Shown: positions 15,902 through 24,583 of the stretch, piece by piece
How the letters are laid out: every line of letters begins with the position of its first letter
Numbering within the stretch: position 1 is the stretch's first letter
Source: Lachnospiraceae bacterium
GTDB lineage: Bacteria; Bacillota; Clostridia; Lachnospirales; Lachnospiraceae
Direction of reading: 5' to 3'
Assembly (NCBI GenBank): GCA_004556655.1
Contig: SFGF01000006.1
Coordinates: 1-64,000 of the forward strand
DNA length: 64,000 nucleotides
The notes under the pieces: generated by a model
Told to the model about the DNA's origin: nothing
What the model saw: the letters and a program-made list of their open reading frames with translations, nothing else
Database searches by the model: none
Made by a program: the position numbers and the translations under genes

Positions 15902-17281
15902 ATGTATACCATTGATTTTCATAAACCGATTCATGTTCACTTTATAGGCATCGGCGGTATCAGCATGAGCGGTCTGGCCGAGATTCTTCTTGAAGAAGGT
16001 TTCACTATTTCCGGTTCTGATTCTAAGGAAAGTGAACTTACTGATCATCTGACAGCCAACGGAGCGCAGATTTTCTACGGACAGCGTGCTTCCAATATTA
16101 TTGATGGCATTGATCTGGTCGTATATACTGCTGCTATTCATCCGGACAACCCTGAATATGCCTGTGCAAAAGAAAAAGGGATCCCCATGATGACCCGCGC
16201 AGATCTTCTGGGGCAGATTATGACAAATTATAAGATCCCGATCGCGGTCTCCGGAACTCACGGTAAGACCACCACAACTTCTATGGCTTCTCATGTACTG
16301 CTGGAAGGCGGAATGGATCCTACCATCTCTGTGGGCGGCATTCTTCCGGCAATCGGCGGTAATCTTCGTGTAGGGAATTCTGATACATTCATCACCGAAG
16401 CATGCGAATATACCAACAGTTTTCTGAGCTTTTTCCCGAAGATCAGCATTATCCTGAACATGGATGCCGATCATCTGGATTTCTTTAAAGATATCGACGA
16501 TATTCGTCACTCTTTCCGACTGTTTGCCGAGAAGCTTCCTGCTGACGGAACACTGATTATCAACAGTGACACACCTCACTATGAAGATATTATCGAGGAT
16601 CTTCCCTGCCGCGTGATCACTTATGGTCTGGAACACGAAGCCGACTATACAGCGGAACAGATTACATATGACGAATTTGGTCATCCGACCTTCATCTGTA
16701 AATATAAAGGCAATCCTGTAGGAACTTTCTCCCTGAAAGTTCCTGGTATCCACAATGTATCCAATGCTCTTTCTGTCATTGCTCTCGGATATCTGCTTGC
16801 TCTTGATCCCGATGTGATACAAAAAGGACTCACAAACTTTACCGGCACGGACCGGCGCTTCCAGTTCAAAGGTGAAATCGGCGGAGTAACGATTATTGAT
16901 GATTATGCCCACCATCCCACGGAGATCAAAGCAACACTTACTTCTGCAAAGAATTATCCACACAAAACTACCTGGTGCGTTTTCCAACCACATACTTACA
17001 CCCGTACCAAGGCACTGCTTCCTGATTTTGCAGAAGCACTTACACTGGCTGACCATGTAGTTCTGGCTGATATTTATGCAGCCCGTGAGAAGAATACTCT
17101 CGGAGTTTCTTCCAAAGATCTTCAGCGCTGTATTCTGGAACTGGGAACTCCCTGCGAGTACTTCCCAACTTTTGATGAAATCGAGAATTATCTCCTGGAA
17201 AATTGCGTCGACGGCGATCTGCTGATCACTATGGGTGCCGGAGATGTGGTTCAGATCGGAGAACATCTTCTGGGAAAATAA
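15902..17281 (+). CDS. murC: UDP-N-acetylmuramate--L-alanine ligase MurC
   Basis: 459 residues, usual length. Joins L-alanine to UDP-MurNAc in peptidoglycan precursor synthesis, in the cytosol. GIGGISMSGLA (16-26) is the UDP-binding motif, SGTHGKTTTT (117-126) the ATP P-loop; DDYAHHPTEI and FQPHTYTRT are the C-terminal Mur-ligase motifs. An AAAGGAG ribosome binding site precedes the ATG. A 465-codon open frame on the opposite strand is a mirror of this gene and not coding. The gene diverges from glgC and stands before the DnaA-box cluster. Confidence 0.97.
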   Translation: MYTIDFHKPIHVHFIGIGGISMSGLAEILLEEGFTISGSDSKESELTDHLTANGAQIFYGQRASNIIDGIDLVVYTAAIHPDNPEYACAKEKGIPMMTRADLLGQIMTNYKIPIAVSGTHGKTTTTSMASHVLLEGGMDPTISVGGILPAIGGNLRVGNSDTFITEACEYTNSFLSFFPKISIILNMDADHLDFFKDIDDIRHSFRLFAEKLPADGTLIINSDTPHYEDIIEDLPCRVITYGLEHEADYTAEQITYDEFGHPTFICKYKGNPVGTFSLKVPGIHNVSNALSVIALGYLLALDPDVIQKGLTNFTGTDRRFQFKGEIGGVTIIDDYAHHPTEIKATLTSAKNYPHKTTWCVFQPHTYTRTKALLPDFAEALTLADHVVLADIYAAREKNTLGVSSKDLQRCILELGTPCEYFPTFDEIENYLLENCVDGDLLITMGAGDVVQIGEHLLGK

Positions 17282-17285
17282 CAAA

Positions 17286-17343
17286 ATGTACATCCCCCCG
17301 GAGGGTTTTTATATCATAGGAAAGTCGGAGGACTTTCTTATGA
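17286..17343. repeat. Interspersed palindromic repeat, copy 2
   Basis: Matches 9301-9358: CATCC, GGAGGGTTTTTAT, then the inverted repeat ATCATAGGAAAGTCGGAGG / ACTTTCTTATGAT. It starts 4 bp after the murC stop, so it may also act as a transcription or mRNA end structure there. Confidence 0.65.
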
Positions 17344-17353
17344 TTAAAAAAAC

Positions 17354-17603
17354 TTATACACATTTTAAAAAGCCTTTATTTACAGGCGTTTGCATAAGTT
17401 ATCCACATTATCCACACGTTTATACACATTTTTAGTGGAAAAACGTGTGGATTTTTTTGTGTATAATCCTGTTAACATAAAATTTCGTCAAGAAATGCGT
17501 ATATTCCGGATATTCCTTATTTTATCGACATCATCAGGTTGCAAATAATGACAGGCCACTAATTTTCTCCACATTATCCACATTATCCACAGTTTTCTCC
17601 ACA
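17354..17603. promoter_or_regulatory. DnaA-box cluster upstream of dnaD-dnaI-prs
   Basis: Four perfect TTATCCACA boxes occur as two end-to-end pairs: 17399-17407 with 17408-17416, and 17574-17582 with 17583-17591. Three TTATACACA boxes lie at 17354-17362, 17420-17428 and (reverse) 17458-17466. TTCTCCACA near-boxes at 17565-17573 and 17595-17603 flank the second pair. The right group ends 23 bp before the -35 of the dnaD promoter. No dnaA or dnaN is present, so this is not the usual oriC locus. DnaA regulation of the primosome operon, or an accessory DnaA-titration or replication site, is the likely meaning. Confidence 0.75.
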
Positions 17604-17626
17604 AAATTTCATAAAAAAAACTCTAT

Positions 17627-17654
17627 TTGACTTCTTTTTGGACTGTGTTATAAT
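17627..17654 (+). promoter_or_regulatory. Promoter of the dnaD-dnaI-prs operon
   Basis: TTGACT (17627-17632), 16-bp spacer, TATAAT (17649-17654), 33 bp before the ATG. DnaA boxes lie directly upstream. Confidence 0.7.
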
Positions 17655-17686
17655 CGTTTCATCAAGATTGAAAGCAGGTGATCTCC

Positions 17687-18787
17687 ATGCAACTTTCCTT
17701 ACATAATGGCAGCTCTGTCGGAGTCACCATTATTTCAAATGTTTTTATCGATTATTATATGCCCCAGGCCAATGGGGAATTTGTCAAAATATATCTGTAT
17801 CTGCTCCGCTGCTTAAACAGTGGACAAAGTGACTTGGATCTGGCTCGTGTGGCAGATGTTTTCAGTTGCACTGAGTCTGACATTCTCCGTACACTGCGCT
17901 ACTGGGAATCCCGTCAGCTTGTTGTTCTGTCCGGTACCGATTCTCAGACATCCATTGATTTTCTGGAGCCTATGATTCCTTCGGATAAATCTCAAAAACT
18001 TTCACAGACTCTGTCTTCTGACAGAGTCTCCGGTTCTTCTGCCGTTATTGGCGAAGCGGCCCCCACACGGGAACAGGCTGTTCCAAAAGAAAAAAAAGAA
18101 CGGCCAAACGCAGACCGGCTTCGGGAATTGAAAGAGAACGAAGAAGTGCGGCAGATGCTCTTTATTGCGGAACAATACCTGGGGACTACATTATCCCGTA
18201 CCGTGACAGACGAATTGCTTTTTATTTATGATCATCTCCATTTTTCCGTTGATCTGATCGACTATTTGATCGAATATTGCGTATCCAAAGGAAGCGGAGA
18301 TATTCATTACATAAAAAAGGTAGCTATCAGCTGGCATGAAGCAGGAATTGACACTGTTACAAAGGCCAAACAGGAAACTACCACCTATCATAGAAATTAT
18401 TTTACTATTCTGAAAGCCTTCGGGATTACCAACCGTAATCCTGTTCCTTCGGAAGTAAATATGATCAATCATTGGATGAAAGATTACGGATTTACACTGG
18501 ACATTCTGACAGAAGCATGTGCCCGTACCGTCACACAGACAGGGAAAGCCAATTTCCGGTACGCAGACAGGATCCTGTCTGACTGGAAGTCGAAAGGAGT
18601 TCGTCATTTGACGGATATCCAGGCATTGGACACACTTCATCGACAGCTTCAGACTGACCGGGAAGAACAGAAGAAAACACATCAGAAAACCCGTACCCAG
18701 ACAGGCAGTTCCGCTAATCGATTTAATAATTTTAAGCAAAGAGATTATAATTATAAAGAACTGGAAAATCAGCTTCTGAACCAATAA
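17687..18787 (+). CDS. DnaD-domain primosome protein
   Basis: 366 residues. The N-terminal part (about 1-85) has the winged-helix layout of DnaD/DnaB-type initiators (FVKIYLYLLRCLNSGQSDLD, then LRYWESRQLVVL). A charged linker follows (about 110-150), then two C-terminal DnaB_2-like repeats; the second ends with HWMKDYGFTLDILTEACART and ILSDWKSKGVRHL, the YxxxIxxxW-type signature. The protein helps load the replicative helicase. ATG at 17687 is used; the GTG at 17678 lies in the ribosome binding site. The helicase loader gene follows 24 bp later. Confidence 0.85.
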   Translation: MQLSLHNGSSVGVTIISNVFIDYYMPQANGEFVKIYLYLLRCLNSGQSDLDLARVADVFSCTESDILRTLRYWESRQLVVLSGTDSQTSIDFLEPMIPSDKSQKLSQTLSSDRVSGSSAVIGEAAPTREQAVPKEKKERPNADRLRELKENEEVRQMLFIAEQYLGTTLSRTVTDELLFIYDHLHFSVDLIDYLIEYCVSKGSGDIHYIKKVAISWHEAGIDTVTKAKQETTTYHRNYFTILKAFGITNRNPVPSEVNMINHWMKDYGFTLDILTEACARTVTQTGKANFRYADRILSDWKSKGVRHLTDIQALDTLHRQLQTDREEQKKTHQKTRTQTGSSANRFNNFKQRDYNYKELENQLLNQ

Positions 18788-18811
18788 ACGCTATTTATAA
18801 AGGAGTACTCT

Positions 18812-19801
18812 GTGTCTTTACGAAACAGTCAATACGATGCGCTGATGCGCTATTATCAAAAACTTCAGCTTCGCAATAAGCACGACCAGGATGAGCGTAT
18901 CCAGGAGGCTTACCGGGAGATTCCCCGCCTTGCACAGATTGACCGGGAGATTGCCGCCGTCAGTCTGAAAAAAGCACGGCTTCTTTTGGGTGAATCTGAG
19001 GAACAGGATTTTAATCTTGCTAATCAAATCAACATCCTGGCCAGTGAGCGCAGACAGCTCCTGTTATCACACGGCTATCCTGAAGATTATCTCAAGATGC
19101 AATATTCCTGCCCAATCTGTCAGGATACCGGATATGTAGGCACCGAAAAATGTATCTGTTTTCGCAAAGCAATCAGCGAACAGCTGTATACCCAGTCTAA
19201 TATCCGGGAACTCTTAGAACAGGCAAGCTTTGATTCTTTCTCTCTTGATTTCTATCCCGAAAATATGGTCAATGAATCCACCGGTTTATCTGCCCGCCGT
19301 ATGGCGGAATTGGCATTGAACCGGGCAAAGGACTTTGTCCGCAACTTTGATCACTCTTTTGAAAATCTATTTTTTTATGGAGATACCGGTGTGGGAAAAA
19401 CATTTCTTTCTTACTGCATCGCAAGAGAACTTCTTGACACCACTCACAGTGTCATTTATTATTCAGCTTTCGATCTATTTGACGTATTTGCCCGAAAGAC
19501 TTTTTCTAATTCAGAAGAATCGCAGGGCGAAAATGACTATATCCTGGATTGTGATCTACTGATCATCGATGATCTGGGAACCGAGCTCACCAACAGTTTT
19601 GTGGCTTCACAGTTCTTTCTATGTGTTAACGAAAGAATTTTACGAAAAAAATCAACTATTATATCAACCAATTTAACCCTTGGAAGCTTTATGGATACCT
19701 ACTCTGAAAGAGTGTTTTCCAGAGTTTCCAGCAACTACACGATGATCAAACTCATCGGCAGTGACATTCGCATCCAGAAAAAATTATTAGGAGGAATTTA
19801 A
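18812..19801 (+). CDS. Helicase loader ATPase, DnaC/DnaI type
   Basis: 329 residues. An N-terminal helical and zinc-binding part holds CPICQDTGYVGTEKCIC (Cys100, 103, 114, 116), as in DnaI. The AAA+ domain has Walker A GDTGVGKT (190-197) and Walker B LLIIDDLGTE (249-258), with a sensor-I type STNL later. Such proteins deliver the DnaB-type helicase to DNA. The start is GTG at 18812 behind AAAGGAG. It is between the DnaD-domain gene and prs, and only 3 bp separate its stop from prs, so the three are one operon. Confidence 0.9.
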   Translation: MSLRNSQYDALMRYYQKLQLRNKHDQDERIQEAYREIPRLAQIDREIAAVSLKKARLLLGESEEQDFNLANQINILASERRQLLLSHGYPEDYLKMQYSCPICQDTGYVGTEKCICFRKAISEQLYTQSNIRELLEQASFDSFSLDFYPENMVNESTGLSARRMAELALNRAKDFVRNFDHSFENLFFYGDTGVGKTFLSYCIARELLDTTHSVIYYSAFDLFDVFARKTFSNSEESQGENDYILDCDLLIIDDLGTELTNSFVASQFFLCVNERILRKKSTIISTNLTLGSFMDTYSERVFSRVSSNYTMIKLIGSDIRIQKKLLGGI

Positions 19802-19804
19802 AAA

Positions 19805-20992
19805 ATGGCTCAGAAAAAAACAAAAGATCTGCAGCAGCTTCCCGTTGGTCGGCTGGGAATTATTTCACCTTACAGCTGCGCTGAACTGGGAGAAAAGGTA
19901 AATCAGTATCTGGTAGAATGGAGAAAAGACAGCCAGACCGAACATCACAACACCATTGCTTTTGACGGTTACGAAAGAGACACTTATCTGATTGAATCTG
20001 AACTGCCTCGTTTTGGTTCCGGTGAAGGAAAAGGAATCCTGAAGGAATCTGTCCGCGGAGATGACATCTATATTCTTGTAGATATCTGCAACTATAGCCT
20101 CACTTATTCCCTCTGCGGTCAAACCAACCATATGTCTCCGGATGATCATTACCAGAATTTAAAAAGAATTATCGCCTCCATTGCCGGAAAGGCCAGACGA
20201 ATCAACGTTATTATGCCGTTCCTTTATGAGAGCCGTCAGCACAGACGAACAGGAAGAGAATCTCTCGACTGTGCCATTGCACTTCAGGAACTGGTCAATA
20301 TGGGGGTAGAAAATATTATTACCTTTGATGCCCATGATCCACGTATCCAGAATGCAATTCCTCTTCATGGTTTCGAAACTGTACAGCCGGCTTATCAGTT
20401 CATCAAAAATCTGTTGAAAAACGAATCGGATCTGCAGCTGGACAAAGATCATCTGATGATCATCAGCCCGGATGAAGGCGGAATGAGCAGAGCCATCTAT
20501 CTTGCTAATAATATCGGTGTAGATATGGGTATGTTCTACAAGAGAAGAGACTACTCCACCATCGTGGACGGACGCAATCCTATCGTCGCTCACGAATTCC
20601 TTGGAGCAGATGTAAAAGGGAAAGATATGATCATTATTGACGATATGATTTCTTCCGGTGACAGTATGCTGGAGGTAGCACAGCTTCTGAAGGCGAGAGG
20701 CGCAGGCAAAATCTTTATGTGTTCCACTTTCGGTCTGTTTACCAATGGTCTTGACAAATTCGATAAAGCCTATGAAAATGGTGTCTTTGACCGGATCCTG
20801 ACCACCAACCTGATCTATCAGACTCCGGAATTACTGCAAAAACCATATTATATCAATTGTGACATGAGCAAATATATTGCACTGATCATTGACACACTGA
20901 ACCATGACGATTCTATCAGCAAACTTCTGAATCCGGTTGAACGAATCCAGAAAGTACTGACCAAATATAGAAACCACGAAAAGATCGGATAA
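19805..20992 (+). CDS. prs: Ribose-phosphate pyrophosphokinase, long divergent form
   Basis: 395 residues against about 315 in the classical enzyme. Makes PRPP from ribose-5-phosphate and ATP for nucleotide, His and Trp synthesis. Family motifs seen are MPFLYESRQHRRTGRESLD, ITFDAHDPRIQNAIP, ISPDEGGMSRA and the PRPP loop DMIIIDDMISSGDSM. The loop differs from the usual DTxGT form, and there is an N-terminal extension of about 60 residues and a C-terminal helix. It belongs to the replication operon, 3 bp behind the helicase loader. It could be a divergent Prs with altered regulation. Confidence 0.87.
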   Translation: MAQKKTKDLQQLPVGRLGIISPYSCAELGEKVNQYLVEWRKDSQTEHHNTIAFDGYERDTYLIESELPRFGSGEGKGILKESVRGDDIYILVDICNYSLTYSLCGQTNHMSPDDHYQNLKRIIASIAGKARRINVIMPFLYESRQHRRTGRESLDCAIALQELVNMGVENIITFDAHDPRIQNAIPLHGFETVQPAYQFIKNLLKNESDLQLDKDHLMIISPDEGGMSRAIYLANNIGVDMGMFYKRRDYSTIVDGRNPIVAHEFLGADVKGKDMIIIDDMISSGDSMLEVAQLLKARGAGKIFMCSTFGLFTNGLDKFDKAYENGVFDRILTTNLIYQTPELLQKPYYINCDMSKYIALIIDTLNHDDSISKLLNPVERIQKVLTKYRNHEKIG

Positions 20993-21000
20993 AGCATGCT

Positions 21001-21124
21001 TTTGTATTCGTGAGATGTGCGTAGAAAACCTAAGTCTCCGTAAGCGCTGAATCTTCAGGCTCACTTATTCCAATACTTCTAAAACGGACTGCTTGATTTT
21101 TACACGCTTCCTCACGAATACAAA
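21001..21124. repeat. Large stem-loop element with conserved core, copy 1
   Basis: Perfect 14-bp arms TTTGTATTCGTGAG (21001-21014) and CTCACGAATACAAA (21111-21124) enclose a core (about 21029-21094) starting CCTAAGTCTCCGTAAGCGCT. The core matches 28742-28807 at roughly four of five positions, while the arms of the two elements are unrelated. It fills the spacer between convergent prs and nfo, so it may act as a two-way terminator. Confidence 0.65.
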
Positions 21125-21130
21125 AATATG

Positions 21131-21961
21131 TTATTTTTCCAATTCCCTCAGCATTTTAATTTCTCTTGCATATCCATCCAGTTCATTTGGTGTTTCCAGA
21201 TAGATGGGAATCCCCTGGAGTTTCGGATGATTCACCATGGTTTCAAATGTTTTCACTCCGAGGGAACCTTCTCCGATTTTTTCATGCCTGTCTTTATGAC
21301 TGGCGAATGGATTTTTACTGTCGTTCATGTGAATCGCTCTCAACCTTTCAAGACCGATGATACTGTCAAACTCATCCAATACCTGATCCAGGTGATTCAC
21401 AATATCGTACCCGGCATCATAGACATGGCAGGTGTCCAGGCAGACCCCCATATGTTCTTTCAGCTCAACCCGTTCAAGAATTGCCCTCAGCTCTTCAAAA
21501 TTTCTCCCTACTTCCGTTCCCTTTCCTGCCATTGTTTCCAAAAGAACTGTCGTGTGCTGCTCCTTTTTCAGAATCCGATTCAGAGTCTCGGCAATCATCT
21601 TGATTCCTTCCTCTGCACCCTGCCCCACATGACTTCCCGGATGAAAATTATAGCAATTGCCCGGAACATACTCCATTCTTTTCAAATCATCTTCCATAGT
21701 CATAAGAGCAAATTCTCGAGTGTGTGCATCCTTGGAGCAAGGATTCAGTGTATATGGTGCGTGTGCAAGAATCTGGCTGATGCCATGCTCTTTTGCAAAC
21801 ACATGATATTTTTCCACATCCTTTTCATCAATTTCTTTCGCCTTGCTTCCTCTTGGATTTCTTGTAAAAAACTGAAACGTGTTGGCACCAATTTCAGCAG
21901 CCTCTTTTCCCATATGCAAAAAGCCTTTGGATGAAGATAAATGACATCCTATTCTCAACAT
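21131..21961 (-). CDS. nfo: Endonuclease IV
   Basis: 276 residues. AP endonuclease of base-excision repair, a TIM barrel with three metal ions. It opens MLRIGCHLSSSKGFLHMGKE; metal-ligand motifs include NFHPGSHVG, LLETMAGKGTEVG, CLDTCHVYDAGYD and AIHMNDSKNPFASHKDRHEKIGEG is present in the expected order. All ligands appear conserved. It overlaps the yhaN-like gene upstream by 7 bp and is the last gene of the asnS-yhaO-yhaN-nfo group, a repair operon ending in a large stem-loop. Confidence 0.96.
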   Translation of the reverse strand: MLRIGCHLSSSKGFLHMGKEAAEIGANTFQFFTRNPRGSKAKEIDEKDVEKYHVFAKEHGISQILAHAPYTLNPCSKDAHTREFALMTMEDDLKRMEYVPGNCYNFHPGSHVGQGAEEGIKMIAETLNRILKKEQHTTVLLETMAGKGTEVGRNFEELRAILERVELKEHMGVCLDTCHVYDAGYDIVNHLDQVLDEFDSIIGLERLRAIHMNDSKNPFASHKDRHEKIGEGSLGVKTFETMVNHPKLQGIPIYLETPNELDGYAREIKMLRELEK

Positions 21962-23535
21962 GATATTTCCTCCCGTTGTTTATCATTCAATTCTATAAGA
22001 TTTATATGGATTCCCATATCCGAAAGCATCTGGGCCTCCCGCCTGTGACATGTAAAGATCAAAACCTGACCCACTCTGTGATTCAGCCATTTCAGTGTAT
22101 CTTTAAGTCTTTTCTCATCATACATGGCAAACACATCGTCAAGAAGAACCGGCATTCTCTCTTCACATAAAACCTCTCCGACCGCCATCCGCAGTGCAAA
22201 ATACACCTGCTCTACGGTTCCCCGACTAAGCTGATACAGGGATACCGGGCGGTTCCATTCATACAGGGTTACCTTTAGGTCTTCATCCATAGTAATACGA
22301 CTGTATTTACCTTCCGTTATTTCACTCAAAATACTTTCCGTTCGGCTCTGCAGCCTTCGCCCAATTCTTCTGCGCATGGTACCTGATAGTTCACCTAAAG
22401 TTTTCATAGCCAGTTCCAGGCTTTTTATCTCCGTATCACATATCCGCATCTCTTCAGATTTTTCCTGCATCTCATCCCTGCTCTCAAGATAATTCTGTAA
22501 TACTGTCATTTTCTCGGAAAGCTGCTGTTTCACTTCTTCTTCCCGTCCCCTGAGATGAGCAACCGTTTTGTCTGTATTTTCCTGTATTTCCACAGTGAAA
22601 TCCTTTTTCTCAGTAAACCGACGCACCCTTGCGATACCTGTTACTACGATTGCTAAAATCAATACAATCCCAATAACCGACAAATATACTTGAAAACGGT
22701 TCCATCCATTGCTCAACAGTAAAAACTCCGCCAGAATAAAGAGCACTCCCAACAGCACACTTACCACCAATATCCGGCTTTTTCCTATCCCGCTTCCTGC
22801 TTTATTTCCTCTTCTGCCGACAAAACTCCGACTCTTTTTCTCAAGTTCAATTGTTTTTCTCTCTTCCTGAATATGGTAAAGCTGCCGCTCCAACTCTTCT
22901 TTTTCCTGACAAACATATCCGATTCTGTCCTCTAACTGTTCTCTCTGCCGATTCTGTCGTTTTTCCAGCTCCTGTCTCCGGCTTTCCCACTCTTTCTTTT
23001 TCTTTTTCAGCCGTTCCAGAGCTTTCTGAACATCCACATCACCGGAACCGGCATTTTCGTAATTTGCCATATACTTCTGAAGTTCCCGAACCATGCCTTC
23101 ATCTGTCTCACTGCGAAGCTGTCCGACAGATACGGTATTATCATAAATACTTTCATTGATACCGCCCAGAAGCATTTCAAGATCTCCATGGGCAATCGAA
23201 AGCTGTTCTCCATCTGTCTCACAGACCAGAGATTCTCTTACATCACTTTTATAAAAATTCCGATCAATCCGGAATTCTTTCCCCCCTACTTCAAATCGCA
23301 TACACCCTGCATAATCCGCAGGATGTTCCCATGGTTCAAAACGGGTATATGGATCCGTTCTGGAAGCTCTTCCCCGATATCTGGGTACGCCAAACAACAT
23401 TCCCCTGATAAAGGAATGAATGGTAGTTTTCCCGCTTTCATTCGGTCCATAGATCACATTGATACCGTCTTCCAGAAATATTTCTTTTTCCTTTAACTTC
23501 CCAAAACGTTGAATCCCCAAATATGTCAGTCTCAT
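21955..23535 (-). CDS. SbcC/YhaN-like ATPase with membrane helices in the coiled coil
   Basis: 526 residues. Walker A GPNESGKTT at 30-38, a Q-loop region near VSVGQLRSET, a signature-like LSRGTVEQVYFALRMAVGEV and Walker B PVLLDDVFAMYDE near the end: an SMC/Rad50-type ATPase head split by a coiled coil. In the coiled coil, around residues 260-310, two hydrophobic helices are visible (ILVVSVLLGVLFILAEFLLL and YLSVIGIVLILAIVVTGIA), as in YhaN proteins and unlike SbcC. The enzyme is probably membrane-linked. It overlaps the SbcD-like nuclease gene by 4 bp, so the two should form a complex acting on DNA ends. Confidence 0.83.
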   Translation of the reverse strand: MRLTYLGIQRFGKLKEKEIFLEDGINVIYGPNESGKTTIHSFIRGMLFGVPRYRGRASRTDPYTRFEPWEHPADYAGCMRFEVGGKEFRIDRNFYKSDVRESLVCETDGEQLSIAHGDLEMLLGGINESIYDNTVSVGQLRSETDEGMVRELQKYMANYENAGSGDVDVQKALERLKKKKKEWESRRQELEKRQNRQREQLEDRIGYVCQEKEELERQLYHIQEERKTIELEKKSRSFVGRRGNKAGSGIGKSRILVVSVLLGVLFILAEFLLLSNGWNRFQVYLSVIGIVLILAIVVTGIARVRRFTEKKDFTVEIQENTDKTVAHLRGREEEVKQQLSEKMTVLQNYLESRDEMQEKSEEMRICDTEIKSLELAMKTLGELSGTMRRRIGRRLQSRTESILSEITEGKYSRITMDEDLKVTLYEWNRPVSLYQLSRGTVEQVYFALRMAVGEVLCEERMPVLLDDVFAMYDEKRLKDTLKWLNHRVGQVLIFTCHRREAQMLSDMGIHINLIELNDKQREEISC

Positions 23536-24575
23536 AATTCTTCTTCCATCAAAGCCTGAAGTCCATAATACAGCGCTTTCTGTTCCAAAATACCATTTTT
23601 TCCGTCAAAACAGCGGAGATATTCTCCGATCAGTGTTCCCTCCTGATGCTTTTTCAGTTTTTCCAGATCATAAAAAGGCAAAGTAGAATCTTCAGTCTCA
23701 ACTACATTTCCAATCTGATACAGCGGTTCCATATCAAAATCCATGTCAGGATTCCGGTACCCTTTTACCAGAAGCAGATAAATATTCTGCTCACCTTTTT
23801 CCTCTATCATCTCTTTCGTCATCTGCTCCAGTTCCAACTGTGTTGTTGACGGTTTTACAACAATCTCCAATTTCATATAGGACCGGCTGGCAGCCGGAAC
23901 AAAACGAATCCTTGTGATTCCCTTTTCTATCTGACCGTAAATAAACCCATGCACACCTGTATCCGTTCTGTCCAAGGGTTCCAGTGCTCCTGAGTAGGCA
24001 GCCCGGTTGGGAAGCAGAATCTCATGTTTGTGAATATGCCCCACCGCCGCATAGTCAAATCCTTCCAGATTTTCTTTTTTAAAGGGAATGTGCTTTTCAT
24101 CTCCCCCATGCGCCAGCAAAATATGGATTCCCGGTTTCCCATTGAAATCAATTCCCTGATACAGATTTTCCCGGATTTCTCTGTTTTCATAGCTAAATCC
24201 GTATATCCAGGTTTTTATCTTCGGAAGATAAATTTCTTCCTGTTGCTGACTGAAAAATCCGTGTACATTCTCACACCATTCAATTTTCCGGTATGCTGAA
24301 TCCAGTTTCATATAATCATGATTTCCTGCCATCCAGACCACCTGAACTTCAGGAATTGTTGAAAACAGATAATTTAGCTCACGCACTTCCCGCACCAGCG
24401 GCTGCCGATGAAACAAATCACCTGCAATCAGCAGAAGATCCAATTTCTCTTTTCCGGCTAATGCAATCACTTTTTTGAAAGTATCCCATATTTCTTTTTC
24501 CCTTGAAGCACTCCAGGGGCAGCCCGAATCCGGAACTGCCCCCAAATGTACATCTGCGATATGAATAAAACGCAT
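23532..24575 (-). CDS. SbcD/YhaO-like DNA repair exonuclease
   Basis: 347 residues. Calcineurin-like metallophosphoesterase motifs in order: DVHLG (8-12), LIAGDLFHR, MAGNHDY, LLAHGG and GHIHKHE, all metal ligands kept. This is the nuclease partner of SbcC/Rad50-like ATPases (Mre11/SbcD family). The C-terminal region probably contacts the partner's coiled coil. The start codon lies 9 bp after the asnS stop and the end overlaps the YhaN-like gene. Which DNA structure is processed cannot be read from the sequence. Confidence 0.88.
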   Translation of the reverse strand: MRFIHIADVHLGAVPDSGCPWSASREKEIWDTFKKVIALAGKEKLDLLLIAGDLFHRQPLVREVRELNYLFSTIPEVQVVWMAGNHDYMKLDSAYRKIEWCENVHGFFSQQQEEIYLPKIKTWIYGFSYENREIRENLYQGIDFNGKPGIHILLAHGGDEKHIPFKKENLEGFDYAAVGHIHKHEILLPNRAAYSGALEPLDRTDTGVHGFIYGQIEKGITRIRFVPAASRSYMKLEIVVKPSTTQLELEQMTKEMIEEKGEQNIYLLLVKGYRNPDMDFDMEPLYQIGNVVETEDSTLPFYDLEKLKKHQEGTLIGEYLRCFDGKNGILEQKALYYGLQALMEEEL

Positions 24576-24583
24576 ACGCTCTC

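Noticed and set aside
15896..17293. 465-codon open frame on the minus strand opposite murC
   Set aside because: It mirrors murC almost exactly, and murC has all Mur-ligase motifs. The antisense reading is Cys/Ile/Arg-rich without known motifs or ribosome binding site.
17354..17603. Chromosomal origin of replication (oriC)
   Set aside because: The DnaA boxes are dense, but dnaA, dnaN, rpmH and rnpA are not nearby; only an accessory or regulatory site is supported.
17565..17603. CRISPR-like array
   Set aside because: The repeated units are 9-mers without spacers (DnaA boxes); no cas genes are present.
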